Part shown: piece by piece, positions 20,843-32,233 of the stretch | Position numbering within the stretch: the stretch's first letter is position 1 | Layout: the number at the start of each line of letters is the position of its first letter | Source: Syncephalastrum monosporum B8922 | Lineage: Eukaryota; Mucoromycota; Mucoromycetes; Mucorales; Syncephalastraceae | Length of the DNA stretch: 64,000 nucleotides | Direction: 5' to 3' | Assembly: GCA_000697355.1 (NCBI GenBank) | Contig: JNEN01001206.1 | Location: forward strand, 372,001 to 436,000 | Notes under the pieces: generated by a model | Seen by the model: only the letters and a program-made list of their open reading frames with translations | Databases searched by the model: none | Told to the model about the DNA's origin: nothing | Made by a program: the position numbers and the translations under genes

Positions 20843-21447
20843 ATGTCGCTGTCACCTGTCCGTAAGTCATGACAACATCGAAAGTATGATTTTACCACAA
20901 TGTCTGACTCGAGCGCACAGACACTGATTCCGCCCCTGCTGCCCTCGGTCCTTATGGTACAACACGCACTTTGACGCGCTTTTTTCGATACTGATTAGAC
21001 AAAAAGCCCAGGCAATTAAGGTCAACGGTATGGTCTACACTTCGGGCCAGATTGGTCTGATCCCCAGCACGAGTAAGTGAAGAAGAGCCAGCGTACATGG
21101 GGTTCTAGGAGTAACGGAAAGTGTAGTGGAGGTGGTCGAGGGTGGCATCCAGGAGCAGACGCGTCAAGTTCTGACCAACTTGTCTGAGGTCCTTAAGGCC
21201 TCCGGCTCCAGCCTCGACAAGGTTATCAAGACCACCGTCTTCCTCAAGGACATGAACAACTTTGTTGCTATGAACGAAGTCTACGGCACCGTAAGTTGTG
21301 AATTTCTATGTCTCCATTGCATCTTCTGAACGATTCCCTGCACACTAGTTCTTCTCGACCCACAAGCCCGCCCGCAGCGCCGTCGAAGTTGCTCGTCTCC
21401 CTAAAGATGTCATTGTTGAGATCGAATGCGTTGCTCTTGCTCAATAA
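20843..21447 (+). CDS. RidA/YjgF/YER057c-type imine deaminase
   Basis: RidA enzymes hydrolyse reactive enamine/imine intermediates (2-aminoacrylate and similar) made by PLP enzymes, in cytosol or mitochondria. Exons 20843..20861, 20921..20956, 21007..21072, 21127..21290, 21349..21447, 127 aa. The model gives [20 protein letters not shown], then [20 protein letters not shown] and [19 protein letters not shown]. The GPY-Q, SGQ and substrate-binding Arg of [10 protein letters not shown] are present. An ATG at 20900 gives another frame that reads only briefly and breaks the GPYAQ motif, so it is intronic. The 19-nt first exon ends at a strong GTAAGT. No clear mitochondrial presequence. Confidence 0.9.
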
Positions 21448-21665
21448 ATCACTCGAGGGCGATCATGATTGATTTCATTTAAGTTCAAGCTAATAGGAGA
21501 GAAAAGGATAGAAAAGGGAGTGATGTACAGGGGCCAGTGATGAGGCGTATCGTTCGAGGATGGGGTGGTGACATGGACCCCTTTGGGGTGATGGACCCTC
21601 GTTTCTGCCTTATTTACTGGGCATTTCTTACATTTTTCATCTATCTTTCTTTCTTTTTTCATTTC

Positions 21666-23661
21666 ATGGAGCACTTCAAATCCCTTGTCCTAGAGGTCAC
21701 CGACAAGATCAAAACAAGGGCGTCTCATGGGACCTCGGTCACTGCGAAAGATGCCACCCAAGCTGCCGCATTGTGCATAACCGCCTATATCGTAGCATCT
21801 GTACGTGTATAGACTGTAAAGTACATTGCCACTCATGTGAATACAGAAAATCTACACGGCCTACTTTGGTCCTTTGCGTGATATACCTGGCCCCAGCCTA
21901 TACAAATTCGTACCGAACCGTTGGGTTGTGAATGACAAGCCAGCCGGGACAATGTAAGTATGCCAGCAAAGCGCAAAGAAAGGGTTTATAACGGGCATCT
22001 AGATGGCGTACCTACTACAAGTGGCACGATCAGTATGGCAAAGTAGTCCGGCTCGGTCCCAACATTATCTCCGTCGCAGACAAGGGCATGATCAAACAGG
22101 TCCTTGTCACAGACGACATCGCCAAGGGACCTGGCTATCGAACGCAAAGAGGTAATATGATATCGTTATGACTCATGCATACTGACCGTACTCAGATGAG
22201 GATGCCAATACTTTCAACATCATTAACAAAGTACAGCATAAGCGACGTGTAAGTTCAACATCGTCCCTAGGCATATGCCGATCTCACATTCACAGATAGA
22301 GGCGTATCTTGTCGCCCGCATTTTCCGTAAAATTTTTGGCTTCCCTCGAAAGCTACATGGCCAACATGACCGAAAATTTAATCAGGCGACTTGACAGTGA
22401 TATCAGTGCCTGTCAGGGGTCACCGGATGAATTTAGCACAGTGGATATTTGGCATCTGCTACAATGCCTTGCCATCGATATCGTCGGCGATACTTGCTTC
22501 GGTGCCTCGTTCCATATGCTGGAAAAAAGCGACCATTTCGTCCCGCGTGCCATTTCACTTTATATGGAGAACACTTGCCATGTAAGTTAACCTGGGGGGG
22601 GGGCAGGACTCAGTCTTATATCCGGACGCCGCTATGAAGATGTACAATCACCCCTTTCTCGGGCCCCTGATGATGGCGTTGTCTTTGTCCAAGTCCATCA
22701 AGGAGTTTAAGCGCCTGCAAACGGTAAGTCGCTCGATGTCGTTTTATTCCATTTTGCTCAACCTCAGGTACACAGTTTATGCATGATGTTATTACCAAGC
22801 GGATTGAAGGCGGTGAAAAAGCGCGTCGACCCGATATTCTCCAGCAGCTGATAGATACGATGCAAGCCCCCAATCCAGAGGATCGTTTCACATTTGATCA
22901 AGTTGCCAAGGAGACGGTTCTCTTCTTGATTGCTGGGTCAGAGACGACAGGAAGCACGACTGGGTTTACGTTTATTCATTTGATGGAGCATCCTCACGTG
23001 CTGGCACGTCTGCAGACCGAAATCGACGGGGTGCCCCTCGACCCTGGCCATCACGTCTTTTCACACAGCCAGCTCAGGGATTTACCATATCTGAATGCTG
23101 TGATCTACGAGACGATGCGCCTGAACAATATGGCTGGGCAAGGCTTGGAGCGCATGGCTGACAAGGACATAGTCCTGGGCGGTCGTCTTTTTGTGCCAAA
23201 GGGGGTAAGATATCCCGATGTCTATTTCATCTTTTTAAGGACCTGGTCCGCCCTGACGCACCATCCGTTCTGTTAGACCTTGGTGTTCGTCAACGTTTTG
23301 CACGCGCAGACCGATCCAGAGTACTGGTCTTCGCCACTTCAGTTCAAGCCAGAGCGGTGGATCAAGGATGGGAAGTTCTCCGGCGATGCAGAAGCATTTT
23401 ATCCTTTCAGCCAAGGGTAAGTCTGGGATCACCGAGCTGGATACTAGGCTCACTCCATGAAGATCACGGAACTGCGTCGCGAAAAATTTTGGATTGCAGG
23501 AGATGCGACTATCGATTGCGTCGCTCGTCAAGCACTATGATATGCGTGCCATTCCTGAGGAGTTGGAGCATGCTAAGGATCGACGGCAGTTTGTGACCCT
23601 GAATATTGCGAAGCACAGCTTCAAAATTCAGATTCGGCGGCGTGTGCCCACCGCGTTCTGA
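21666..23661 (+). CDS. Cytochrome P450 monooxygenase
   Basis: Heme-thiolate monooxygenase; substrate unknown. Exons 21666..21800, 21847..21953, 22003..22151, 22196..22248, 22300..22581, 22607..22723, 22776..23204, 23277..23416, 23463..23661, 536 aa. An N-terminal hydrophobic segment (AAALCITAYIVAS) probably anchors it in the ER, followed by the proline hinge PLRDIPGPSLYKF. Also present: the I-helix FLIAGSETTGSTTGF, the K-helix E-x-x-R as ETMR, and FKPERW. The heme loop is FYPFSQGSRNCVAKNF, with the Cys ligand and with Ala where Gly is usual after C-x. The intron between exons 5 and 6 (22582..22606) would be only 25 nt and contains ten G in a row. Not assignable to a CYP family from here. It starts only about 220 bp after the RidA gene, same strand. 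Confidence 0.92.
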
Positions 23662-23903
23662 GGCAGGCAGACAGTCATAAGCAGTCTGTTCTAATAACAG
23701 TACCTCTATTTAGATGGAAGTTGGCTTATACAAACCATACATATAACACAATTTACAATACCGTGTGTCAGCTTGTTGGGCAAGAATGTGCGGGATATGT
23801 TGCTGAGATTTTCCAATTTGTTGTCGCGTTTCATTTTTACGCGTTTTTCCAGCACAGGACGCGTTTGCCTTTCTTTTGCACGCTCCGGGCAAACCATTCC
23901 TCG

Positions 23904-25393
23904 ATGAAAATAGAGGAAAAATATGCACGTAGGGACTTGACATGCCATAGGACGCCCTACTCAACCGATGTGTTTCTTATGCACAGTTCTTCGCGAGCGT
24001 TTTCAAGACAAAAAGTTGACGGTCAAGTTACAAAACCAAATCATTGCAGGTACGATCGATCGTTCATTTCGGGGACCTTGGCAAAAAGTTGCCTTACAGA
24101 CTAAATGCATGACAGACCGTGAAAAAGACATTGCCCGACGCGATGCAGACATCCGGCAGCGTGAGGCCACCATACGTCGATTAGAAAGCGAGCAGAAAGG
24201 TGAATGCATTTTTACGTGTGTAGTGCTTAATTAACACTCGTGTCTGTATCATGCATCAAGAGCAACTCGAAGCCAAGGATGCTTTACTTGCCGAAAAGGA
24301 GAGAGAGTGCAAGGAATTGCGTGAGCAGTAAGTAGATCTGAAGACCTGTTAATGCAAAATAAATATGAAAATTTGTCGCATTAGGTTGAGCATTCTTCAA
24401 GCAAAAGTGCTCGCTTTTTGCGCCACCGACGACGACAAGACAGACGATGGCCTCGACAGCCTGTCACTGCGCCTTGATACCCGCCGTTTTGATACCACAA
24501 ACGATACGACGCCTCGCAAAAGATCACCTACAACGCCTTTACCGGAGGTCAGCGAAGAAGATATTTCGTTGCTCGCAGACGAGCTCTCGCATACATCGCC
24601 TTTTGACCGCCCACCACGCCAACACGAGTCTCTAGCATCGTCGACGTGAGGCACTTGAGCTCCAAGAATTAAGCACATGACTCATTCAAGCATACTCTAG
24701 AATCCATATGGACCAAAACCCTGCTGTACCTTCATCGCCGTAAGTCGTGTATACACATGCCTTGCCTTCAGTCTCACAATCGGCTCTTTATCCAGTTCCC
24801 GTCCTCGTCAGGGTCACCCACATCCCGGATCATAGTTAGTCTCAAATTATAGTCAGGGTTTCCCGATGACTCACCCAAATATTGCTTATCCATAGCGCTC
24901 ATCATCGTCGCGTTCCTCTGGTCGACAATGGAGAGGGATCGTCCACGGGAAGGACATTCAGTTCTGGAACTGCCGTGCCTGAGTACATATCTACTTATAC
25001 ACAGTCGCTACTGAAACACACTCATGTAATATTTCATTAGGCATCCTCCGCGCGATACCCCATGCGTAGAGGTGGTCCGTAAGAAATGCGATCGGGCCAA
25101 GCTTCCAGGAAGCACATGCAGTTGTTGTGACGCGGTAAGCGAGACACAGGACTGCACGAATTCTTCTTATACCTTTATTTCACTAGTACTACAAACAGCA
25201 AATACCAAGACCCGGAACTGAAGGTGGTATTCTTACGGCAGACGAACGAGTCCAAATGACATCTCGGCATCGTGAGCGTTTCAAGCGACCGCTGACGCCA
25301 CCTGGATTTTGGGATATGGATATGCCGTCGACGCCAGAAATATTGTCCAAAGCCAAGAAAATGAGGGATCGAAAAATAAGGAATAAGGGATAA
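23904..25393 (+). CDS. Ctp1/Sae2/CtIP-family DNA end-resection factor
   Basis: Family members activate the Mre11-Rad50 nuclease to start resection of DNA double-strand breaks and open hairpin or blocked ends. Ten exons: 23904..23928, 23987..24049, 24116..24199, 24261..24327, 24385..24645, 24701..24739, 24796..24834, 24896..24982, 25041..25134, 25187..25393, 321 aa. The N-terminal coiled coil (MKIEEKYALLRERFQDKKLT, then DREKDIARRDADIRQREA) fits the oligomerisation domain. The C-terminal domain has VEVVRKKCDRAKLPGSTCSC with a following CDAYYKQQ (the CxxC block), then MTSRHRERFKRPLTPPGFWD and MDMPSTPE, the SRHR/FW/P signature. The middle is Ser/Pro/Asp rich with TP and SP sites, plausible CDK targets. 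The exon chain is frame-consistent throughout. Symbol withheld because fungal names differ. Confidence 0.82.
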
Positions 25394-25605
25394 AGCCAAA
25401 TCTCTGCTTTACTTGCATAATAAAGATAAGATAATATGCGTTCGACTGATAGTAAGCATATGTGTACTACGCAAACGCTCTCTGCTGTGTACGTCGCGCA
25501 TCCATACGCTTCCACCATTTTTTGCCAAATATGGGTACAAACTCCGGCAAACCTCACTTCTGCAGGAATGATCGATTTTTTTTCTTACGACACTCTTTTC
25601 ACGTC

Positions 25606-27326
25606 ATGACGACACGACGTAATGCCCACAGAACCAAGCCGAAGCAGCCACAACAGCAAGACTCCATGGAGGATTATCCTCTCTCAGAGCTCGTTAATCA
25701 TGAGCAGCCTGCCGAAGAGCAGCCCAAGACAGAGTTGCTGGCTGCAGACAAGACGGGGAAGAAGTGGAAAAACATGGGGATACGAACATTCACGACTCTC
25801 CTCATGGTAGCCGCATTTCTTTTCGTGCTGGCGAGTGGCTACATTTGGTCGATTGTAGGCGTCATGGGCATCAGTGTCGGTGTCTACCGCGAAGTCATTC
25901 AGCTCGCTCAGGTGCCAGCGAAGGAAAAGAGCGTGCGGTGGTTTAAGACCATGAGCTGGTAAGCGCCGTTTCTCTTTCACATGTGGTTGCTGCTTTGAGC
26001 TCTGGCTCATACAGAGTTTTTGAAGGTATTTCTTAATTACGACCGAGTATTTTCTGTATGGCGAATCTATCATCTACTACTTCACTGAGATCGTCATGGT
26101 GGACAAATTCCTTGCACCTTTTGCCACCCACCATCGCTTTATCAGCTTCATGCTCTACATCCTCGGTATGCCATTTGACCTTCGCATGCTCTTCAGTCTC
26201 ATGGTGTCTTTCTAGGATTTGTGTTTTTCGTTGCCAATCTCCAAAAGGGGCAGTACCAGTTCCAGATGGCCCAGTACTGCTACACCCATATGGCTCTGCT
26301 CCTGATTGTGGTACAGAGCCACTTCATTGTCGAGAATATCCTTGAGGGAATGATATGGTTAGTAGAGCCGCAGCTATTTGTCTACGATGCTCATTCTCCA
26401 TTTGTTCAGGTTTGTGATGCCTGCTGCGCTGGTGGTATGTAATGATACGTTTGCCTATATCTGCGGCTTCTTCTTTGGCCGGACACCGTTGATCCAGCTC
26501 AGTCCAAAGAAGACGGTCGAAGGATTCGTGGGTGCGTTTGTGTGCACTGTCATTGCTGGGTTCTTTGTACGTATGGATCACATGTTCTAAAGATGCCCAC
26601 TGATTGGCCTTATTCAAAGTTGACGGGTCTCCTCATCCGCTCCGATTACCTTACGTGTCCCGTGCAAGACTTGGGCGCCTCGGCCTGGTCACCCATCGCA
26701 TGCAGTCCCAAGAATCCCGTGTTCACCCCCATTCCTTGGCAATTGCCTACGACTACTGTCTATCTGCTGAAGCTACTGGTAATAACAAGGCTGTAGATAT
26801 ATATGTGTATGTATGTATACACCTTACATATTTTGGGTCGATAGTTCCGGATCAACAAGACTGAGGTCTACATTGCGCCTGTGCAGCTTCATGCTATCAT
26901 GATGGCCTGCTTCGCGTCGCTGATTGCCCCTTTTGGCGGATTTTTTGCGAGTGCAGTCAAACGCGTCTTCAAGATCAAAGATTTCGGCCACAGTATCCCA
27001 GGCCATGGCGGCTTGACGGACCGTATGGACTGTCAGTTCGTCATGGGCTTCTTTGCACACATGTATTATCAAAGTTTCATCAAGGTAGCCGTTTCTTTGT
27101 ATACGACCCAGTATTCATCTGTCATATTTAGACATACAATGTGACTGTGGGTTCAGTCTTAACGACTATCATTCATAACTTTACGCCGCGTGAGCAAGTT
27201 GAGTTGCTTGAGCGTTTGCAAACCTACCTGAGCAATCAAGACATACTAGACCACGATCTTTTGGCAACAAGTAACATGGAACGGGTCATACAAGAGGCAC
27301 AGGAGAAGCTGCTCTTGAAGGCATAA
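25606..27326 (+). CDS. CDS1: Phosphatidate cytidylyltransferase (CDP-diacylglycerol synthase)
   Basis: Makes CDP-diacylglycerol from phosphatidic acid and CTP in the ER membrane, the branch point to phosphatidylinositol and other phospholipids. Exons 25606..25958, 26026..26165, 26216..26357, 26410..26566, 26620..26778, 26845..27084, 27132..27326, 461 aa. Hydrophilic N-terminus, then multiple membrane helices ([56 protein letters not shown]). Family blocks: [32 protein letters not shown] and the C-terminal signature [20 protein letters not shown] with DRMDCQ. The length matches fungal Cds1. All seven exons keep frame. Starts about 210 bp after the Ctp1-like gene on the same strand. Confidence 0.95.
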
Positions 27327-29796
27327 ATTGAATGCTGAATAACATACATCGAGGCCACTGTATAGATAGAACTTCTAACTCTATCGGATTAATAAATTAC
27401 GTGTACATCAGACTTTGATGGGGTGAAAAACAGCCATAGTGTAGTTCTACATATGTAGCGCCATTTATCACTCCTTTCTCTTGCGCATGATCTTCGGTAT
27501 GTGGTGGAGCCTGGACGATACATGCAGTTTCTCAATGGAGTACAGAAGATTGACGTATCGATACCAGCGACCTATGTGCACAAAAGCCTAAGCGTGCATA
27601 GCTAATTATATGTGTGGAAGAGTACTATTTAAGCACAACATTGCGGGCGTACCCGAACACTTCACAAAAATGACTTTTTGATGTGTACAAACGAGCTACG
27701 TGCCAGGGAGAGTCGTCGAAGGGGTTACCATGCTGATCGTGTCAAGTGGGAGACGAGCTTCTAGCATTGACGACTATAGAAATCCCAGATTTGAACGAAG
27801 TCGACAGCTGGTGTGACAGTCTTTTACCGCAAGCTGTGATCGTGCTTCTGCAGCTCGTGTTTTATGTTACAGACAACGTGATCGCGTTCAGCGTAAGCGG
27901 CACGCTAAAAAACTGAGCGACTTCACTTCGTCTGTTATTCGTTATAATCAACTCCCTCTTCTCTGCTTTTAGCGACTGCTTGTATGCTTAAAAGAGATTT
28001 GCCAGACCCCTTCAGAATGACTTTTTCCCGTCAATACTTCAGCTGTTAGGCGAGTGCTCAAATGACAAACAATGAAATACGCTCTGACGAGCTCATATAC
28101 ACTCAAATGCAGTATGCATGGGAGCTATTGGAGTCTAAAAGGCTTAAGCTCAAACTACAGCGTGAATAGCTAAAACACGCTGGGGATTTTTTTAAACATG
28201 AATCATACGCAGCAAAATGACTTTTTATTTCGTAGAAACGATTTTTAGATTCGTCGCCGGATGGAGCGGGTTTCGCGTGGGCGACTGCTGCGAGTAACAG
28301 TTGCACCTGTTCCGCTGGCGGTGGCACTTACTGTTGTACCTTTAGGGACCAGAGGAGGGAAGTCAACGTCCATCGGTCTGGGGATTTCAGCCTCCACTGG
28401 ACCCTCATGATCTACGATCATGGGGTCGGTCGCGTCAGCCATGACAACGTCTTCATCCTATTATACCATAACAGTGTACGGGAATAATATCAGGTCGTAC
28501 GGACGGTCAGATCTGACGTTAGAAGTCCCTTTCCAGTCGCTTATTAAACTTACGAGGAGTGCACTGAAATGCACTTCTGAGTGTTCGGGAGCACTAGAGT
28601 GCGTGATTGTCAGGGGTAGCTGGGACCCGTCAAATATGGGAGGTGGACCCACCACTGTCTTCTGTTATATGAAAGCAACGTTTAATCACTTTACCTGGTG
28701 AGAAGCATCTGTTGCATAGGAAACAAATATCAAACTTTGCGAAGAAGGGAGTGTGCTGCGGTTGGTGGAAAAAGGGCGCGAAATTTATGCAGCTTTTTTC
28801 TTTTTTTTTTTTGGCGCGTCAAATTTTTTTTTTGTCACAAAAAAAAAAAAATTTGACGCGCCAAACCTCAGCTCAAAAAGTTGCCGTGAATGATACGTTG
28901 GTAGAGTGGTGTTTTGAAATGCGCTTCCATGAAGCCATATGTAAATACATCAATGTACATATCAAAAAGGTAAGAAAACCCAGGGCTATATAACATGCTA
29001 TAGGAGATATGTGTTCTCTGAGCGAAAGTTCAGATACATATGTGCCACGATGTTCAATGAACTGAGTCTTTGATTTTAACGGTGGAGATCTGTTTGAAGG
29101 ATAACATATCCTGCAGGGCGACCGAAATATATCAGCACGTAGGGACGAATGCCACCAAGCTTTGGTGCGAGTCGATAAAGGGCTCCACATCATGGTACCA
29201 CTTCTGCATAGGCAACACTCGAAACACGTTCGTGCGCTTTGTCATCGGGTCGCTCCTGGCAGCCAAGCGGGTTTAATTTTAATGATCTCCAGTATGAGGC
29301 AATATTGTACATTATGCTTTGTGCTTTATGCATGTATGAGTTTCAAAGACTTTATATTACTTTTATACTCGACTGTACAGTACTTCAAATGCACTTGGTA
29401 TGAGCGAGCGTATGACATTTTCGAGGATGCCGCAATACAAATGATGCTTTTTCTCCTGCTACATAGTGTGGTTTGGCAGAACCTTAACAAGCAAAGTGCT
29501 ATGGCTATGTTAAGCGGTTTACGAAGCTTTCAAATCATTTCTGCTACTTATCCTTATTTAGTTTCGCAAAGTTAAATTACCTGGACAAACTTGCTTTTAT
29601 GAGAGCATCCCGTGCTACATCGGCCTAGTGTGCAAAGAAAGAATAGAGTCCTTGCATGCTATGTGTGCAGTACCGGAGTATCAACGAATATGGCGCAATA
29701 TTGCGCTTGGGTACACAGCATGCACTGTAAGACAATGAAGTGCATAAAGTATAAAAACGATGCCACAGCTTCTCCACATACATCATACCCTTTGCC
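27327..29796. other. 2.5-kb gene-poor region
   Basis: Between CDS1 and the first AMP-ligase. It holds a large palindrome (28810-28865) and two short protein-like frames. One is a minus-strand frame 28245-28442 (MADATDPMIVDHEGPVEAEI, ending RPRETRSIRRRI). The other is a plus-strand frame 29070-29276 (reading EIYQHVGTNATKLW). Neither shows a known domain; they may be remains of a mobile element. Otherwise AT-rich with no supported gene or RNA. Confidence 0.4.
28810..28865. repeat. Perfect inverted repeat, 24-bp arms, hairpin-forming
   Basis: Left arm 28810-28833 is TTTGGCGCGTCAAA followed by ten T; the right arm (to 28865) is its exact reverse complement, thirteen A then TTTGACGCGCCAAA. The arms are separated by GTCAC plus a few A. 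Such a structure would extrude as a cruciform/hairpin. It resembles two abutting terminal inverted repeats or a tiny fold-back element. Confidence 0.9.
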
Positions 29797-31846
29797 ATGG
29801 TCCTGTATCCTAAAAACCCAGCGACAGAACCAATTCCTGATTCGACTATTTATGAGGCACTCTTTGAGAATGGCCCCTCGCTAGAAGAGGAGGACGTGAT
29901 CATTTACGCGGACGTGGAATCGGAGAGGTGCCTCTCGCTGTCAGGTCTGCGCGAGAAGGTCCTCAAGATAGGCGGCCTATTAAAGCAGGAATACCAGTGG
30001 GAAGCCGGTGATGTTCTTGCTGTCTGTGCATATAACAATGTAGGTTTGGTAATATCGGTTGAGATAAGGGAATGCTCATTCTCGGCATCCAGATGGATTA
30101 CGCCGTCTCCTTGCTTGCGGCTCACACCGTTGGTAAGAGCTATCTTTTCTTCATCGCTGTATTGCGACATCTGTTGACCAACTTTCTTCATCTCAGGTGG
30201 CGTCGCTTCTGCTATTGACCCCCACTACAGTGTTCAGGATACGGCTACGTATCTAGGTATCGTCCGGCCCAAATTGGTTGTCGCAGACGAAAAGACGCGT
30301 GACAAGGCGAGGCAAGTCACCCAGCTGCTTGGCATACCGCACGGCGTTGTGACCTTTCAGGAGCTCCAAATCAAGTTACAGAATATGACGCCAGCGCAAC
30401 CAACACGTTACATAGCGGAGCAATTGGAAACAACGCCAGCCTATTATTATTTCACGTCAGGTACATCGGACGTCAAAAAGGCGGTGATTGTCACCCAGCG
30501 CAATGCAGTGGCAGGACTTTTTGCCGGGGCACCCGTTGTTCCAGAGACCCGGATATTGTCCCATATCGAGATGCACCACATTTCTCAACTCGCGCAGGTG
30601 TGCCACTCCGCCATTCACCAGCGATCAACCGTATACTTTCTACCCGAGTTTTCTGCAGACCAACGCCTGGACCGTTTATTGGGAGCCATCGAAAAATACA
30701 AAATTACGGATATTTCACTGTACCCATGGCTCGCCAAGCAATTTGTATGCGATGCAGAGAAGACTCGATATGATCTGTCGAGTCTTCGTACTGCATGGAG
30801 TTTTGGAGCTCAGCTGGAGATATCCTTAGCTCAAGAGTTACACGAGCGATTGGGCTTGCAGTGCTTCAACCTATTTGGTATGACAGAGTGTGGCACGCCT
30901 ATTCAACCGAGCTGGGACGCAACGTTGGAAGGTATATGACGGTATAGATGAATAGTTCTTTTGGTCAACAGACAGTTTGCGCTTTTAGGGAGCCCTGGAG
31001 TGCTTGGACGGTACACGTCTGCCAAGTTGGTAGATCCGGATGATCAAGGTAAGCTGAGATAGTACATGGCTTAGTCAGAGACATAACACTTCCTGTATCA
31101 GAGGAGGTCGGCCCCGGTGAGATAGGCGAGCTCTATATCAAGAGCCATCAATGTGTCCCTGTGAGTCCAATTATTTTTTTTAGATGCATCAACGGGAGCA
31201 TTTTGATCATTTATGCTCTCTTACAGGGCTATCTGAATAATACCTCGGCCACCAAGGCCCTCTATGACGCCGATGGGTTTCTTCGCACTGGCGACATTTT
31301 CCGTATGTCCGAAGACGGTCGCCTTCACTATGTCTGTCGTTTTAAAGACCGTATTCGACATGATGACATGCAGATGGTAAGCGCATACAGCAAAATTACA
31401 TGGCTTAAATGACTTACACATCCTATGTTTCCCGGCAAACTCTAGATCAACCCTCGCAGTATCGAAGCCGTCATTGTAAGTAAAAAAAAATGAAGAAGCA
31501 AAGAATGTTGTTTGACATTTCCGATAAGAACACCCATCCTCTCGTCGATGAATGCCTTGTTATGGGCATCTACAACTATGAGCAAGGCAACGAACTGGCA
31601 ACGGCATTCATATCCATATCAAAGAATGCTAATGCTATAAATGATAACAAATATCAGCACGGCATAATAGACAGCATCCGAACGCATGTCGAAAGTCAAG
31701 TTCCTGAGACGTATTATCTGCGAGGCGGTATATATATTATCAACGCATTTCCAAGAACGCCCTTAGGCAAGGTCAGGAGAATGGCTTTATACGAGGACTG
31801 CCTCCGAAACCTGTCAGTACAGCAGCAAGAAATTAGAGCAAAATAG
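29797..31846 (+). CDS. ANL-superfamily AMP-forming ligase, copy A
   Basis: Acyl/aryl-CoA-ligase-like enzyme: activates a carboxylate with ATP to an acyl-AMP. Substrate unknown. Exons 29797..30039, 30093..30132, 30197..30931, 30989..31048, 31102..31160, 31227..31376, 31446..31475, 31529..31846, 544 aa. Motifs: A3 loop FTSGTSDVKKAVIVTQRN, adenine/A5 region FNLFGMTECGTPIQ, DADGFLRTGDIFR, hinge CRFKDRIRHDD and the C-terminal catalytic Lys in PRTPLGKVRR. The A3 loop is degenerate: the usual TSGTTGxPKG reads TSGTSDVKKA, so the glycine that contacts phosphate is lost and activity may be altered. Paralogous to the next gene with the same exon pattern. No signal peptide and no PTS1. Confidence 0.85.
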
Positions 31847-32233
31847 CAATAAAGAAGTGAATATGTATGTCTTGAAGTATACTGTCTGATACCTTTTGCC
31901 TAACTGTAAAAAGACCAACAGCATCTCGGTTCAAAATCATGTAGTGTAACCATCGTCCGACCTCACTGATTTACTGTCCACCTAAATGATTAGACCTTAT
32001 ATGGTGTGTCTACTTGAGCTTATACATGATTGTAGTGATGGATACCGCTTCGTACACGGTAACAAATTAGAGCTTAGTAGATAAAGGAACGCAGTAGGCT
32101 ACACAAAATAAAATTTATGCGTCCTTTTTCAAGTGGACATCCGGGCCTTACACAGGCGTAGCACGACGATAAGATCTCGTTCCTTTGCCTTCTTTTCTCT
32201 TTTAATCCTCTTTTACTTTTTTGACGCAAAACT
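31847..32233. other. Short intergenic spacer between tandem ligases
   Basis: 387 bp between the tandem paralogues; serves as 3' flank of copy A and promoter of copy B. No gene or repeat recognised. Confidence 0.5.

Noticed and set aside
20900..20956. ATG at 20900 as RidA start
   Set aside because: Its frame misses the conserved GPYAQ motif and cannot be spliced into the RidA core with that motif; the 20843 start with a 59-nt intron fits.
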